Shown in pieces: positions 1 to 11,973 of a stretch of DNA of 64,000 nt. The stretch lies in the NCBI GenBank assembly GCA_031769625.1, contig JAUIMM010000577.1, positions 1,178,001-1,242,000 on the forward strand, in the 5' to 3' direction. The stretch's first letter is position 1, and each line of letters starts with the position of its first letter. The DNA comes from Taudactylus pleione. Its lineage: Eukaryota > Chordata > Amphibia > Anura > Myobatrachidae. The notes below the pieces were generated by a model. The model saw nothing but the letters and a program-made list of their open reading frames with translations, did no database searches and was not told the origin of the DNA. The position numbers were made by a program, and so were the translations under genes.

Positions 1-620
1 CACGGGGGAATTATCATCCTCAATGAACAAGGCCGCACGGACTGCCCATATAAGGCCAGGTATATACACTTTAGACTTAGACTCCGCCTTATTATTATGG
101 AGGGGCTCCGGGTCTGAAAAGTCAGACATCTCATTGTCATCAGACAACATCATACTGAGCCATCTGAGACACTAAAGGCCGCTTAGGAGGCTGCAATGAT
201 GACTACCCCTGTAAAACATCCGACAGGTGTTGCACCGTATTGGACAATGAATTCACCCACGCAGGCTCCTGCGAGACCTGGGGGGCGAAAACGGGAGACA
301 CTGGGGTACCAGCAACTGCCTGGGGAAGCCCTGCATGGGTGACGACACAACCGACTGCTGTGATAACCCCATCTGGGGGAACGTAGGGGGAGTCGCTAGC
401 TGGCCCACAAGGGTTGTAAGTGCCTTAGCAAAACAAGCCTAGGGCGGTTCCTGCACAGGTGCAGTGACAGAAATCGGGTGTGATATAAGATAACACGCCC
501 TACATAACCCCTCAGTGTTTCCATCACTCTCCGCTAATGGTACATTACATGTGGTACACATTAGCTGAAGAGGAAAATCACATTTACTCTCAGACATGAT
601 GAGTGTAATGTAGTGTGGAA
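1..620. other. Unassigned non-coding DNA
   Basis: No open frame of note and no recognisable domain. The stretch has moderate GC and may be the interior of an old repeat that the C-rich element after position 623 has entered. I cannot name a family. Confidence 0.3.
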
Positions 621-622
621 TC

Positions 623-1222
623 GGTATGAAATACCGCCGGCCGCATGGCTGGCAGTTCGATTCCCGGCATCGGCAGGCCGACAGATTAGCAGAGCCCGGC
701 AGAGGAAGCCCGACAGCGCTGGAAATCCCGATCGTCCTAAAGGTAAGTATAGTCTATACTAACCTAATCCCCTAACCCTATCCCTCCTTTAGGGTGTCTA
801 ACCCTAGCCTCCCCCCCAAGTTCCTAACCCTAATCCCCCCTCTAAGTGCCTAACCCTAACCTCCCCTTCCCCGCTGCCTGAACCTAAGTCCCCCGGGGGG
901 TGCCTAACCCTAAGTCCTCCCCGGGGGTGCCTAACCCTCCCTCCCTGTAGCCTAACCTTAAACCTCCCAGGGGGGTGCCTAACCCTAAGTCCCCCATGGG
1001 TACCCTAAACCTAACCCTCCCCTCCCGCGGCTGTCTGCTCATGGCGCTCCTGGCATCCCTTCGATTGGGATGCCGGGCGCCAGTCTCCCGGCATCGGGAA
1101 AATGACAGGCGTCTAGATATAGATGCCGGTCATTTATCCCATGCCGTGATAAAGCAGTCAGGAAGCCAGTTGTCAGGATTTCGGCAGCCGGCTTCCCGAT
1201 TGTATATCCGCAGTGTATGTGA
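623..1222. mobile_element. Dispersed non-autonomous element with C-rich 'CCTAACCCTAA' core, copy 1
   Basis: The left part reads GGCAGAGGAAGCCCGACAGC near 697. The core (about 760-1020) is made of degenerate units of about 25-30 bp with CCTAACCCTAA and CCCCC runs. The right part carries CCGGCATCGGGAAAATGACA near 1091 and CGGCTTCCCGATTGTATA near 1190. The same order of blocks recurs at about 59806-60330, so this is a dispersed repeat and not a telomere. The two small overlapping frames here (975-1238 and its antisense) are repeat sequence. It is probably a DNA-transposon-derived MITE; the family is not known to me. Confidence 0.6.
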
Positions 1223-1335
1223 CTCCCCTCACAGATAAATGCTTTTACAGTGAGGCAATGAACACCCTGCAACACCTCACTGCAAGGGCTTTAGCAGAGG
1301 AAGAACAGGGATAGTAAAATGTCTGAAAGTCAGAA

Positions 1336-2700
1336 GTGAAAGTACAGGCAGCAGCGTTAGCAGTTAGTCACATACAATGCAGAAATAAATCACCTGCAGT
1401 ACCAGCACGGAGATCAACTACACAGACACAGAGCCTGGTAGGAAACAGTGCTGCATACTCTGACCTTAATCGCGGGAGAGGTATGCGGGGGGACCCGGAC
1501 CACGATGCCACCTTGAATTCAGCGTCCAGCAGCGTTTGCACACTCTTAGAAAATGGCCGCCGAGGAGCAGAGAGGAGGTGGGCCAGGGGGAGGAGTGCTG
1601 ACACAGCCAGCCAGACCGCTATGGGGAGCCACTGTGCAGCAGGGGAGGCGCCAGCTGTGAGACAGGGAAGGCCGCTCCCCTGACATGCAATTAACCCCTG
1701 GAATGCCAGACCTTTGCCGCTCAGCCGCGGCCCGCTGTCCCTGGTGGTCTAGTGGAAGCGCAAGTTACTACCTGGCTCCACGTGCAGACAGTCCCCAGGG
1801 AGCCCCCTGTCTGGGGACTTTGGACTGTGTTTCAGCGTGTACCATCCAAGGGACCCCGCCACTTACCTGCCCCCTTGAATCCGGCCACAGTCCGGGTAAT
1901 TCGGGGTCACCGCTAGCTGTGACCCCAGACACCCACCAGCATCCCCGGATCAGTACCGACATTCTGGTCTGGCGGGGTGAAGGAGGGACAGCATAGATGT
2001 CAGTACTGACTGACTGTACTGTGCAGCTCATCTTGAGCAGCCACAGCTGCCTTGAAGAACTTCAGGGGCCATTACAGCCCCCCTCTGTTATATGGTGATC
2101 CGACTCCGAGCTGTGCACCTACGAAACTAGTTTGTCTTGGCTCAGAGGCAGGGTATAGGAGGGAGATCCCAGTGCATCCTGGGAGGCTGAAAACTTTAAC
2201 TCTGTGGTGCCCAATGTCTGACATCATCCGCCTACACCCCAAGGTACCCTGTGGATACCCTATGGACCCTGAAGTAGAAAGATACTGTGCGCATGCGCAC
2301 ATCTATTCTCGCTCTGCGTACACGGTGCTCTGCTATGCAGAGCAGCAGTGTATGCTTTCACAACTCCCCCCCAACTGCGGGACACTGCAGCCCATGGGTG
2401 GGACAGCGGGACAGTCCCAAAAAAACAGGACTGTCCCACTGAATGTGGGACAGTTGGGTGGTATGGTTATAATAATGCTTGGCACGTGTGGGGTGTGAAA
2501 ACCACAGCCTACTGCCGATTGTCTGACCCAGCAGCCTGCATACAGTAACAGTACATCCAGCCAGACAACAGGGGAATCCTACACCACCTGCTGGATTATG
2601 AAGGAGCCATCTTGCTGGGAGTCAGGGCACTCCCTAACATGAGCAGGGACCTGGGGCACTGGCAAGAAGTCAGACATAGAGAAAGAAGAGAAAGGAGAGT
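1336..2700. other. GC-richer non-coding stretch, unassigned
   Basis: Several overlapping short frames on both strands (for example 1336-1683, 1685-1996, 2052-2498) show no domain, signal peptide or codon bias. The sequence may be part of an old LTR or other repeat. I see nothing that supports a gene. Confidence 0.3.
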
Positions 2701-2784
2701 AAAGAAAGAGCTGAGATGAGAGAGAATGAGGACAGAAAGGAAAGTGAAAGTAACATTTATACATAACCTGCCTGCAGCAGGAGC

Positions 2785-2868
2785 ACGATCCTCACAGGAG
2801 AAAGAGCTGATAAGAGGCAGTCTCCTATCCTCACAGGAGAAAGAGCTGATAAGAGGCAGTCTCCTATC
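2785..2868. repeat. Two-copy 38-bp tandem duplication
   Basis: The block containing CAGGAGAAAGAGCTGATAAG occurs twice head to tail (about 2796 and 2834), with no differences visible in the shared part. It lies about 190 bp before the 21-bp satellite. Confidence 0.75.
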
Positions 2869-3055
2869 TGCAGCTATAACTAATAGTACATGCAGTAGTA
2901 GTTATGTGTTACATTGCTATCATCAGCACAGCAAAAGTTATTACACCACTGACTATAGTGTTAGCACTCACCTCCACTTTACAGCTCTGCCACACTGTAA
3001 TCCTGCTCTTCCATCCCAGGAGCCCTGCTTATATAGGAGAGCTGTGATTGGCTGG

Positions 3056-3852
3056 CACTGTCATGTGCTTTTCAGTGTATGTTATATTCATTTCAGTGTA
3101 TGTCATATCCATTTCAGTATATGTTATATCCATTTCATCATGTGTCATATCCATTTCAGCATACGTCATATACATTTCAGTATATGTTATATCCATTTCA
3201 GTATATGTTATATCCATTTCAGTATATGTCATAACCATTTCAACATACGTCATATCCATTTCAGTATATGTTATATCCATTTCAGTATATGTTATATCCA
3301 TTTCAGTATATGTCATATCCATTTCAGCATACGTCATATCCATTTCAGTATATGTTATATCCATTTCAGTATATGTTATATCCATTTCAGCATACGTCAT
3401 ATCCATTTCAGCATACGTCATAGACATTTCAGTATATGTTATATCCATTTCAGTATATGTTATATCCATTTCAGTATATGTCATATCCATTTCAGCATAC
3501 GTCATATCCATTTCAGTATATGTTATATCCATTTCAGTATATGTTATATCCATTTCAGCATACGTCATATCCATTTCAGCATACGTCATATACATTTCAG
3601 TATATGTTATATCCATTTCAGTATATGTTATATCCATTTCAGTATATGTTATATCCATTTCAGTATATGTCATATCCATTTCAGCATACGTCATATCCAT
3701 TTCAGCATACGTCATATACATTTCAGTATATGTTATATCCATTTCAGTATACGTTATATCCATTTCAGCATACGTCATATCCATTTCAGCATACGTCATA
3801 TCCATTTCAGCATACGTCATATACATTTCAGCATACGTCATATCCAGAAAGC
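3056..3852. repeat. 21-bp satellite array, about 37 units, with higher-order pattern
   Basis: The unit is CATTTCAG followed by TATATGTTATATC or its variant CATACGTCATATC. Because 21 is a multiple of three, the array stays open in several frames and yields artefact peptides with 7-residue repeats on both strands (3048-3857 plus, 3029-3922 minus and others). Three monomer types can be told apart by the variable part: TATATGTTATAT (A), TATATGTCATAT (B) and CATACGTCATAT (C). In the middle of the array they run mostly as A-A-B-C or A-A-C-C, an 84-bp higher-order unit. This is not a gene. Confidence 0.95.
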
Positions 3853-3859
3853 AATAATT

Positions 3860-5240
3860 TAGGTATATGACATATCCAGAAAGCTGTAATTTTGACTTGA
3901 ACGGCCCCTCATAGAAGATCACCAGTATAGGGTAAGGCAGGAACAGATTTCTTCTAGTTATTGCCGATAACCACTATCATCACATTGATCCACCCTTCAA
4001 CCCACTCTAACAAGAGCTATAAACATTTATTCAAGTTGTTTTTGTTTTTTATACATATATTTTTATGTTGTTATGGTTTTAAAATGAAGATTGCTTACAC
4101 ATAAGAATTAGTGCATATTTCATAAATTTTATAAGAAGGGTATTGTAGTGCACCCAGGTCTGCTGTGATGTGACCAGTGTCACATGTTATGTGTGCTAAT
4201 GCTTACACACTAAAGTCTTTTAAGCAAGGCCATAGTGTAAATTGCTACTTCTTTTGCTCCTTTTTCTTATTTTTGCTCCTACCTGTGGACTTTACTGTAC
4301 TAAAGTACGTACTGTAAAGTACTGTACGTGATGACAGACTGTTTATGGGGAACCGCTGCCATCGCCTCTGACTGCTGCCCTAAGGAGGAGGGAGGATCCT
4401 GGGATTCTGAGCTTCAAAATCCTATTCAATCTGGGAGGGTAATTCATTGATGAGATGAACGAGTGTACACCATACAGTATGTATACCAATTGTGGTTATA
4501 TGTTTTGTAAAGTTCTTTTAAATGTGAGTCCAATGTCAGAATAAAAGTTTTCCTGTGTATATGGAGAAAACTTATGTCCTTAAAAACCATTGAAACTACC
4601 TCATCCAGATACAAAGAAACTTTTAGATGTAAGGGCTGATTTGTGAAGAGTCTTCCATTCCCCTTAGGGGCTGCATTACACAGTTTTGCACTGTCATTAT
4701 TATTATTATTATTTATAATGTGTAAGGGGCATTACTACTTTGGGCATAATGTGTAAGGGGCATTACTACTTTGGCAATACTGCGTGGCATAATGTGTAAC
4801 GGCACATACTACTGTGTTGTCATAATGTGTAAGGGGAATTACTATTGTTGCTGTGTAGCGTAATGGGTATAAGGGACACTGCTATGTAGTGTAATGTGAA
4901 TAAGGGGCACTACTGTGTCTTGTAATGTGAATTGGGGATATTATAGTGTGGCCACAACCTTTCCCTACAAGACCACAACCTTTTTTGGGTCGCGTGCCTG
5001 CGGTGTGCACTGTCCCTGTTTAGACAAAGAGGGGGTGCACCAATGCTGTTTCTGGCACAGGGCATCAAAATGTTTACTTACGGCTCTGGGCATCCCTATT
5101 CATAGATAATAAACCCAAAGTTGAAGGAGCACATCATTTTGTTTTTTTACAACAAAAAATTTTAGAAAAGAGGCTTTATTTACCTCATATATTGGCAAAA
5201 AAATACAAAACAAACATAAAAAAACACTTTATTCTTATAT
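3860..5240. other. AT-rich intergenic DNA with a degenerate tandem block
   Basis: No gene is seen. Between about 4710 and 4940 a loose tandem repeat of 35-40 bp carries 'ATAATGTGTAAGGGGCATTA' in several decayed copies. The stretch 5014-5097 matches the right end of the GGGCCGTAGCTAGG element found at 30223 and 45729. Confidence 0.5.
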
Positions 5241-5248
5241 AGCTATAG

Positions 5249-5432
5249 CAGAGGTTCCCAAACTCAGACCCCAAGGCTCCCGAACAGTCCAGATTGTAAG
5301 GATAACCATGCTTATGCACAGGTGACTTTATTGGTACCTCAGTCTTTTGATTTAATCATCTGTGCTCAACCATGGATATCCTTAAAACCTGGATCGTTAG
5401 GGTGCCTTGAGGACCGAGATTGGGAACCTCTG
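5249..5432. mobile_element. hAT-type MITE, copy 1
   Basis: The ends are CAGAGGTTCCCAAACT and its inverted partner TTGGGAACCTCTG. The two halves are inverted copies of one another around a short centre. CAGNGGTTCCCAAAC termini are typical of vertebrate hAT elements. The flanking 8-mers (AGCTATAG and GTCTAGAG) agree at only five of eight positions, so the insertion is old. It is the same family as 22470-22656. Confidence 0.8.
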
Positions 5433-5506
5433 GTCTAGAGTATAGCTTATTGTGTATTAATATGGATTGTGTATAAAATCTGTATGTTTTACAACTGGAT
5501 TTTCAG

Positions 5507-5576
5507 GGAATTCTTCATACATCAGTCCAACACTGACAGAGAGTGACACTATAGAAAAAATCAATGCACTTGTGGT
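5507..5576 (+). other. Candidate coding exon (weak)
   Basis: A pyrimidine-containing acceptor (CTGGATTTTCAG) is followed by a stretch open in one frame only (starting with two bases of a split codon) and then a good donor, GTG|GTAAGG. The decoded peptide includes SYISPTLTESDTIEKINALV, which I do not recognise. If read in phase it would join the candidate at 6032. Chance splice signals are common, and there is no independent evidence of transcription. Confidence 0.25.
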
Positions 5577-6031
5577 AAGGGAATATTTCTGGTTGTATAG
5601 TGCAGAGTCTTCAGTAGGAGGGACATTCGGTCATGTTGTCCTGTTTGATTGATTTATTGTTCTTCTTTTCTACATTTTTTAACATTTTAATTTGGCAAGT
5701 GTCCAGACATAAGAATAAGAGATAGAAGAATATTATTAAATACAATACAAAGTCATTTTATTTGTAGCTATGAACATGTTCACACTTCACACCCATATTA
5801 TGTACAATGATCAGCATTTACATACTTACTAAAACTTCAGATAATACATGATATCCTGGTCCCATAATGAATATTATTTGCACAGGAAGTATCTCTCAGT
5901 AAGATGAACTGTGCATAAACTGCAATGTATGTGGCATGAAGACAAGTTTTCAGGACAATCTATAACAATTCTTTTGTGCTGCTACACAAATACATGAAAT
6001 ATATTGCTGGGTCTGTCCACCATTTTGTCAG

Positions 6032-6144
6032 GTGAGCTATGAAGGACCTCAGCTGCCCGACCAGAAGAAGATGTACCTTCGTATACATCTCTTACCCCCA
6101 GGGAGGTGCGAATGAAAAACTGCGAGTTTACTCTGTACTTTCAG
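6032..6144 (+). other. Candidate coding exon or exon remnant (weak)
   Basis: An acceptor (CCACCATTTTGTCAG) precedes a stretch ending at a donor-like TTTCAG|GTAAAA. In the phase that would continue the 5507-5576 candidate it reads VSYEGPQLPDQKKMYLRIHL and meets a stop at 6113, before the donor. It could be a terminal exon, a decayed exon or coincidence. I do not recognise the peptide. Confidence 0.22.
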
Positions 6145-6644
6145 GTAAAAATTATCATTGCTGTACAATAGTTTTTCTCATGCTGGGTATATTACACGCT
6201 GGAACAAAGTTTTTAACAAAATACAAAACAAATTACCTATTGTATTTATGATTATGTTTGTTAGCTTAGTCAATTGTAAACTCAATCAGATTTCACAAAA
6301 ACAAATTCTTGAACCCTTGTAACACAGGCATGAGCATAACTATCATAGGTACAAGGGGCGTAGCTGGTATGGGGCCCAGAGCTGAGGGGGACCCATCTTC
6401 CTTGTCAGGGCTACATATGTTATATACATTTAATCATTTGGTGGTACATAGGGGCCCTTACAAACGTTTGCTATGGAGCCTTCAAATACCTGCAAATTTC
6501 TAATCCTAACAATCTTAGGTATCAGTAAGAAATACCGGCAGCTGTTTAGCCTGGAGAAGCCTGACAGAAGGAGATCCCAAAGCCGGCCTGTAAGTACCCT
6601 AACCAACCCCTCTCCCCCAATAACCTTAACCAACCCCTAGGAGC

Positions 6645-7280
6645 AGGCTTGGACTGGGCTGCCGGGGATTCGGGGAATTCCCCGGTGGGCCCCAGTGACT
6701 TATAGCCACACCCACTTTTGTGGGAGGGCGTGGCTTAGCCCCTCTAACCGGCACCGTTTTTGACTACTTGCTGGAAGGTGATCAGCAGCTGTGCAGCGGG
6801 AGGTGTGCGGGGGTGGGCTGTGCGCGGCAGACGGCAGGCAGTATCATGTAATGAACTGCAGGGTTTCTAATGTCACTGATTCCTTCCTTTGGAATCAGTA
6901 GTGATGTCACGGGGGAGGAGCCAATCACAGGCTTCTCCCTTCTAAGCTCCGCTGTGACTGTCCTTGCTCGATGCGGCAGTGGGAGGAGGAGGAGGGGGGG
7001 CAGGTTGCTGTGCACTATAGTTGCTCAGCTACATACAGAATACAGCGGTGGTGACGTCAGTGGGGGAGGGGCGGGGAGATGCTGGCTGAACCCATGTGTG
7101 ATTGACAGCAGCTGCACACATGGATTCCAGTGATGACATCAGCAGGGGAGGAGCCAAGGCTGCTGCAGGCTGCTGAGCTGCTCCATGCACAGACAGAGAG
7201 GACGGAGCATGTCTGGGCTGACACTCTGAGGACTCAGTGGGGAGAAAGAAAGCCACACCCAGCAGATTGAATGGCATTAA
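6645..7280. repeat. GC-rich repeat segment with paired short inverted blocks
   Basis: The start (GGCTTGGACTGGGCTGCCGG) and the GGTGGGCC block near 6685 resemble sequence at about 10660-10785, which suggests an old dispersed repeat. Small frames on both strands have no domain content. Confidence 0.4.
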
Positions 7281-7285
7281 GGTTA

Positions 7286-7965
7286 GTAGTTGCTTGCTGG
7301 AAAAAGGAGGATGGTCTGGTATGTAATGATGGGGCTAGTTAGGGCAGTAGTGGGTAAGGGGTGCCAGGGGCTGGGCTATTAAGTAATGATGGGGCATTAG
7401 TGGTTAGGAGAGTGCCAGGGAGTGTGCTATTATATAATGATGAGGGTAGTTAGGGTAGCAGTGAGTAGGGGGTGAGCTGGTATGTAATGAAGGGGGTAGT
7501 TAGGGTAGCAGTGAGTAGGGTGGGTGGTATGGTATGTAAAGATAGGGGTACATAGGGCAGCAGTAAGTAGAGATGCCAGGGGGTGGGCTAGTATGTAATG
7601 ATGATTGATGAGGGTTTTTAGGGTAGCAGTCAGTAGGGGGTGAGCTGGTACAGCATGTAATGATAAGGATAGTTAGGGTAGCAGTCAGTAGGGGGTGAGC
7701 TGGTACAGCATGTAATGATAAGGATAGTTAGGGTAGCAGTCAGTAGGGGGTGAGCTGGTACAGCATGTAATGATAAGGATAGTTAGGGTAGCAGTGAGTT
7801 GGGGGTGGGCTGGTATGTAATGATGGGGGTAGACAGGGCAGCAGTAGCTAGAGATCCCAGGAAGTGGGCTAGTTATGTAATGATGGCGGTAGAGTAGCAG
7901 TGGCTAAGGGGGTGCCAGGGAGTGGGCTGGTATGTAATGCTGGTAGTAGTTAGGGCAGCAGTGGG
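7286..7965. repeat. Minisatellite of about 55 bp
   Basis: Units carry 'TAGTTAGGGTAGCAGT', 'GGGGGTGAGCTGGTA' and 'TGTAATGATAAGGATAG'. Three units between about 7620 and 7790 are nearly identical at a 55-bp period; the outer ones are diverged. It is not coding. Confidence 0.85.
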
Positions 7966-8375
7966 CACAATGTTCCAGTATTCCTAAGCCTCCCCCTCTC
8001 CTGCCCCCATTCTCAGGGGCTTACAGAACCATCGGCTGCCTTTTCCGGAGACTGGCAGCCCCAGTTTCTGCAGCGAGCACTGTCCACACATGAACTCAAA
8101 CTCAGCTTGACTGCCAGCGGCCACGAGAGGTAACACAGCGAACTCCACAATCACACCGGTCCGGGTGCAGGTGGAAAGGTAAGCGTACACATATAGCTCT
8201 CAAAAATAAATGAGTCAGAAATTAACAGTGTACTTACTTCTCACACATCATTCAAAATAGTTTATATAGTTGACAGAAAGAAAACTATTTTACATGGCTG
8301 TACATGATATACATATTTTTAGGGATGCGGTCATAATAAAGTTAGGTTTAGGCAGTATGGGGGGAGGTTAGGCTT

Positions 8376-8515
8376 ATGCACCGGGGAGGGTTAGGGTAGG
8401 GAGAGGGGGAGGGTTAGTTAACCGACCGACAAGTGTCGGTATCCTAACTCTGCCGAGATGACGGCGTTCGGATTGACCGCCAGGATCCCGAGCTCCGGCA
8501 TCCCATACCCAACCC
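8376..8515. repeat. Fragment of a G-rich 'GGTTAGGG' dispersed repeat
   Basis: GGGGAGGGTTAGG units are followed by CGGCATCCCATACCCAACCC. The same end block occurs at about 32640-32660 after another GGTTAGG tract, so this is a MITE-like family with a variable G-rich interior. Confidence 0.5.
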
Positions 8516-8764
8516 ATATTTTTATTAACTATCCTACACTTTGTCATTTGTTTAAACATTAAATATACTTCAAATATAACATGTACGATAATTATTTGGG
8601 AGATTAAAAAAAATATGTTTTTGAAATAGGGACCCTTGGATATATGAGAAAATATCTGAAAAACACTTTCTCATGATTATTTTTTTTCCACTATTCATAA
8701 AAAAAAATATAAATCATCCACTTGACAACATATAAGAACCCTCAATACTGTCCTTATGGCCTCT

Positions 8765-9206
8765 GGGCCTGATTCAGCAGGGATCGCAATTGCAACTGCG
8801 TACGCAGTTCAATCGATTGTTAGCTCATGCGTATAAGATACAGAGTGAGTGACAGGGAGTGAGCGTTTGGGGGTGGTGGGAGTGGTTGGAGAAATACAGG
8901 CGTGCCAATCTGTTCGAATGCTGTTTCATGGGTGTGTATAAATTAGCCACTGCGATTGCATACGCAGCTTGAGTACTCACTGCGTGCACCGAGACTTTCG
9001 CCGACGGGTCAGATTTGCTGTAATTGTGCGTGATGTGATGTTACTGATATATACGCAGGACTACGAGGTATTATGGATGTGAGAAAGCAGCAGTGGGATG
9101 TCTCTATGCTGGCTGAACCCTGGCAGGCATTGGCATATTTTCGCAGCTTCATTGCGTGCGATTACGCAGCTGCGATCGCAATTGCGATCCGTGCTGAATC
9201 AAGCCC
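8765..9206. mobile_element. Foldback MITE, GGGCCTGATTCAG family (copy A)
   Basis: The termini are long inverted repeats (GGGCCTGATTCAGCAGGGAT and its diverged inverse ending ATTCAAGCCC). The adjoining arms hold GATCGCAATTGC on the left and GCAGCTGCGATCGCAATTGC on the right. It is flanked by TCT on both sides (8762-8764 and 9207-9209), a 3-bp target duplication. Confidence 0.8.
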
Positions 9207-9469
9207 TCTAACCTATATGGTCCTGCTATCTCAGTTGTAACTTTTCTGATGTCCCAGATGATTTTCCCATTTTTGTTAATGCACTTCTCCCAGATCACCT
9301 TTTGTAGAATAGTCATGTGACCTTGATGTGTCGGTATCCCATGATTTGCCATTGCTAAGTGAATCTCGCATTTCTCATGTGCACTTTGCCTGGATGTGCG
9401 CAAATTTTATAATGCGGGTTCGCTTTCGCAAACTCACATGCAGCTCCTTAGAGACAACCAATTCACTTA

Positions 9470-9963
9470 TGCCCTCATTCAGACCCTCTCGCAAGCGCAG
9501 TGCACTCGCAAGCGGGTCAATGGTGGGGCACTGCGCATGCGCGTGCGCAAGCCCCGGAGCGAGTGAGAAATTCACTCGCTCCGGAGCTAGCTACAAACGG
9601 GGCGGCTGTCAATGTTGATCGACAGCTCGCCCCGTTTTGTGGGAAGGGGGGGTGGCTGGACAAACAGAGGCGTTCCTGAAGAAACGCCTGCCATTTGTGG
9701 GCGGCCCTACTGACATCACGAGTGATGTCAGTAGTGAACTTCCTGCTCTATTAGAGCAGGAAGCTCACTGTGGCTTGCGGCAGATGAGACCCTACCACAA
9801 GGGTCTCGTCGCAAACCCGATGGTGGCGACCATCACCTGGCCGCTCGCAAAAGCTGTGGGTGATCACCCACAGCTTAGCGAGCGGCCAGGAGGCCGGCTA
9901 AAAAAAAAAGCGGCCACTCTCAGAGCGAGCGCTCACTTTTTGCGAGTGGCTCTGAATGAGGTC
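9470..9963. mobile_element. Foldback MITE, related family (copy B)
   Basis: Ends GCCCTCATTCAGA and TCTGAATGAGGTC are inverted. The interior repeats modules shared with copies near 26.3, 41.8, 43.7 and 48.3 kb, including ACTGACATCACGAGTGATGTCAGT, GGCGTTCC and a CGCATGCGCGTGCGC tract. The frames 9328-9618 and 9637-9984 are read through this element. Confidence 0.8.
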
Positions 9964-10660
9964 CATAATGTGAACAGATTGTAAATAATTAAAAACATTT
10001 TTTTTTCATTTATACATATTATGAAACATACTTAAAAAAGGCAACCAATACTATGTGACTGGTTAATGCTTATTTAGGTGCTGGTATCAACACTTGTCAA
10101 GTTGTCATTTATCTTCTATGGACCAATAGTGATATTATGAACCAGTATTAATTTATAGCCTATAGTTCATACTGTAGTCCTCAGTGTCTAAGGGGCCTAT
10201 TCATCATCGTAGGCTGTACTTAGTATTGATCACACTGCCACCGAAGAGTCCGTGACAAGGCGGCGGAGGGATCTGCTCAGATCTCTTTTGCATCCCTGGA
10301 TCTCCTTCCCATAGGAAAGAGCGGGGCTACGAGAGCAAGCGCCGTCTGAAGGTGTTCAGTTTTCGGAGTTTGCTGATTATCAGGGGGTCTTATCGGACCC
10401 CTGATGATGAATAATGTTTCCACATGTTTACCGGCCCATTTATCGATGATGAATAGGCCCCTAAGTCTGGTGCTCTGTTACAGTCACCTACCTTTTTTAC
10501 TATATACCTATATGACCTATTTATTACCTATAAAGTTTATAAACCTATATTACCTATTTTCTGTATGCCATTTATATGGTATCAAACCCCTCCATGTGCC
10601 TCTTATATAGTTTAGAACACTCCAGGTGTCCCTTTTATATGCTATTCTTTGACGCTCCTA
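9964..10660. other. AT-rich DNA, no gene seen
   Basis: Short frames only. Palindromic pieces near 10196-10460 (TTCATCATCGT, GATGATGAATA) suggest another worn foldback element. Confidence 0.4.
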
Positions 10661-10784
10661 TAATAACTGGCCACTCCTCTCTGGTGGTTGACCACACCCT
10701 TTCCAATAACTGACCACACCCCTTAGTGGGCCCCTATGATTGCATTCCCTGGTGGGCCCTTCAAACCCCAGTCCGTCACTGCCT

Positions 10785-11040
10785 AGGAGTGCTTAACCCT
10801 AAAACTCCGGGGTGGTGCCTAACCTTAAGTCCCCCTCGCGGGTGCCTAAACCTAACGCCCCCTTCCCGCACCCTAAACCTAACCCTCCCGAGGTGGGTGC
10901 CTAATCCTAACCTACCCCCGGGGGTGCCTAACCCTAACCCTCTCCCCTAGAGGTGCCTAATCCTAGCCTTCCCCCCCCAAAACCTAACCTTAACCCCGCT
11001 ACATTCCCTAAACCTAACTCTCCCTCCCCCCCGCATGGCT
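10785..11040. repeat. C-rich degenerate 'CCTAACCCTAA' tract
   Basis: Units such as GGGGGTGCCTAACCCTAACC recur, of the same kind as at 770-1030 and 59870-60140. The tract is interstitial and belongs to a dispersed element. Confidence 0.7.
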
Positions 11041-11387
11041 AACACTAAGGATACCTCGGACACCTCATTCAGGCTGTTGTCCTTTGGCGTTCTGACATCA
11101 GGATTAAGATAGTGCTCCGTTGGGCATCTCCTGTCGGGATATAGACCGGCGGCATTTAGTTCGCCGGTCTATAATCTGCATCCCCAATCTCATATTTAAT
11201 TTAATGTACTATTTATCCTGCTGTTATCAAGATATTAAAGATCCACATTTGAACTAAGGGCACAAGAGTAATAACTCATGAGGTAATTTATAAGGATATT
11301 ATGTCATCAACAGTTCCATGACCATATAAAGGCATAAGGCAAAATATTTATTTCTTACTGAAATTGAGGCCTTAAGTAGTTGCATCT

Positions 11388-11566
11388 AAGGGGCTTTTAC
11401 TAAGGTGAAAGTTTTTAGATGTGGAGATATTGCCCATAGCAAAAAATCAGATTCTACTTAACATTTAACTAGCACCTTCTGGAAGATAATAGCTAGAATC
11501 TGATTGGTTGCTATGGGCAACATCTCCAATTCTAAAAACTCTCACTTTAGTAAATTTACCCCTTAG
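11388..11566. mobile_element. Palindromic MITE, 'CCATAGCAACCAATCAG' family
   Basis: Outer inverted ends (GGGGCTTTTACTAAGGTGA and TCACTTTAGTAAATTTACCCC) enclose an inner pair with TTGCCCATAGC and GAATCTGATTGGTTGCTATG. It is flanked by TAA and TTA, close to the TWA target of PIF/Harbinger elements. Other copies: 23900-24041, 25297-25471 and 37352-37523. It lies just downstream of the receptor's polyA signal. Confidence 0.85.
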
Positions 11567-11689
11567 AACAGTGTAATGCTAAGTCCATGGATACAATACA
11601 GACACAATATAGTCAGCAACATAAACTGACACAGACGTTCTCCAGCAAGTCCATAATCTGCCAGTTGTCAGTGACACTGACAACCTGAG

Positions 11690-11695
11690 TTTATT
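11690..11695 (-). terminator. Candidate polyadenylation signal of the CEACAM-like gene
   Basis: TTTATT on the plus strand reads AATAAA on the minus strand, about 280 bp after the stop codon of the receptor's last exon. It is the first such hexamer after the stop that I see. Confidence 0.55.
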
Positions 11696-11973
11696 TTGAG
11701 ACATGAATTATATAGTATGTTATCAGTCTTTCCAACATCACAGCGATCTCTTCAAGGTGAGAACAATATATTGTGACACTGACCAGCCATAGACAGCTCA
11801 TGTTCCGCTATCACAGACTGAGCTACTTCCTGACATTGCCAGACCAACATCTTATCCTTCAGACAGCGTCACAAGAAGATGATCACTCCTGAAATCCTGA
11901 TGCAGAGCTGACGTGTGATAAAATGAATGAATTGTAGAAATAATGGAATACTGTTTCCCGTTCGGGGAATAGG

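Noticed and set aside
3056..3852. CRISPR-like array
   Set aside because: Units are contiguous, without unique spacers, and the genome is eukaryotic.
3029..3922. Long overlapping frames of up to 378 codons on both strands
   Set aside because: They are translations of a 21-bp satellite; frames on both strands and in several phases are open only because the unit is a multiple of three.
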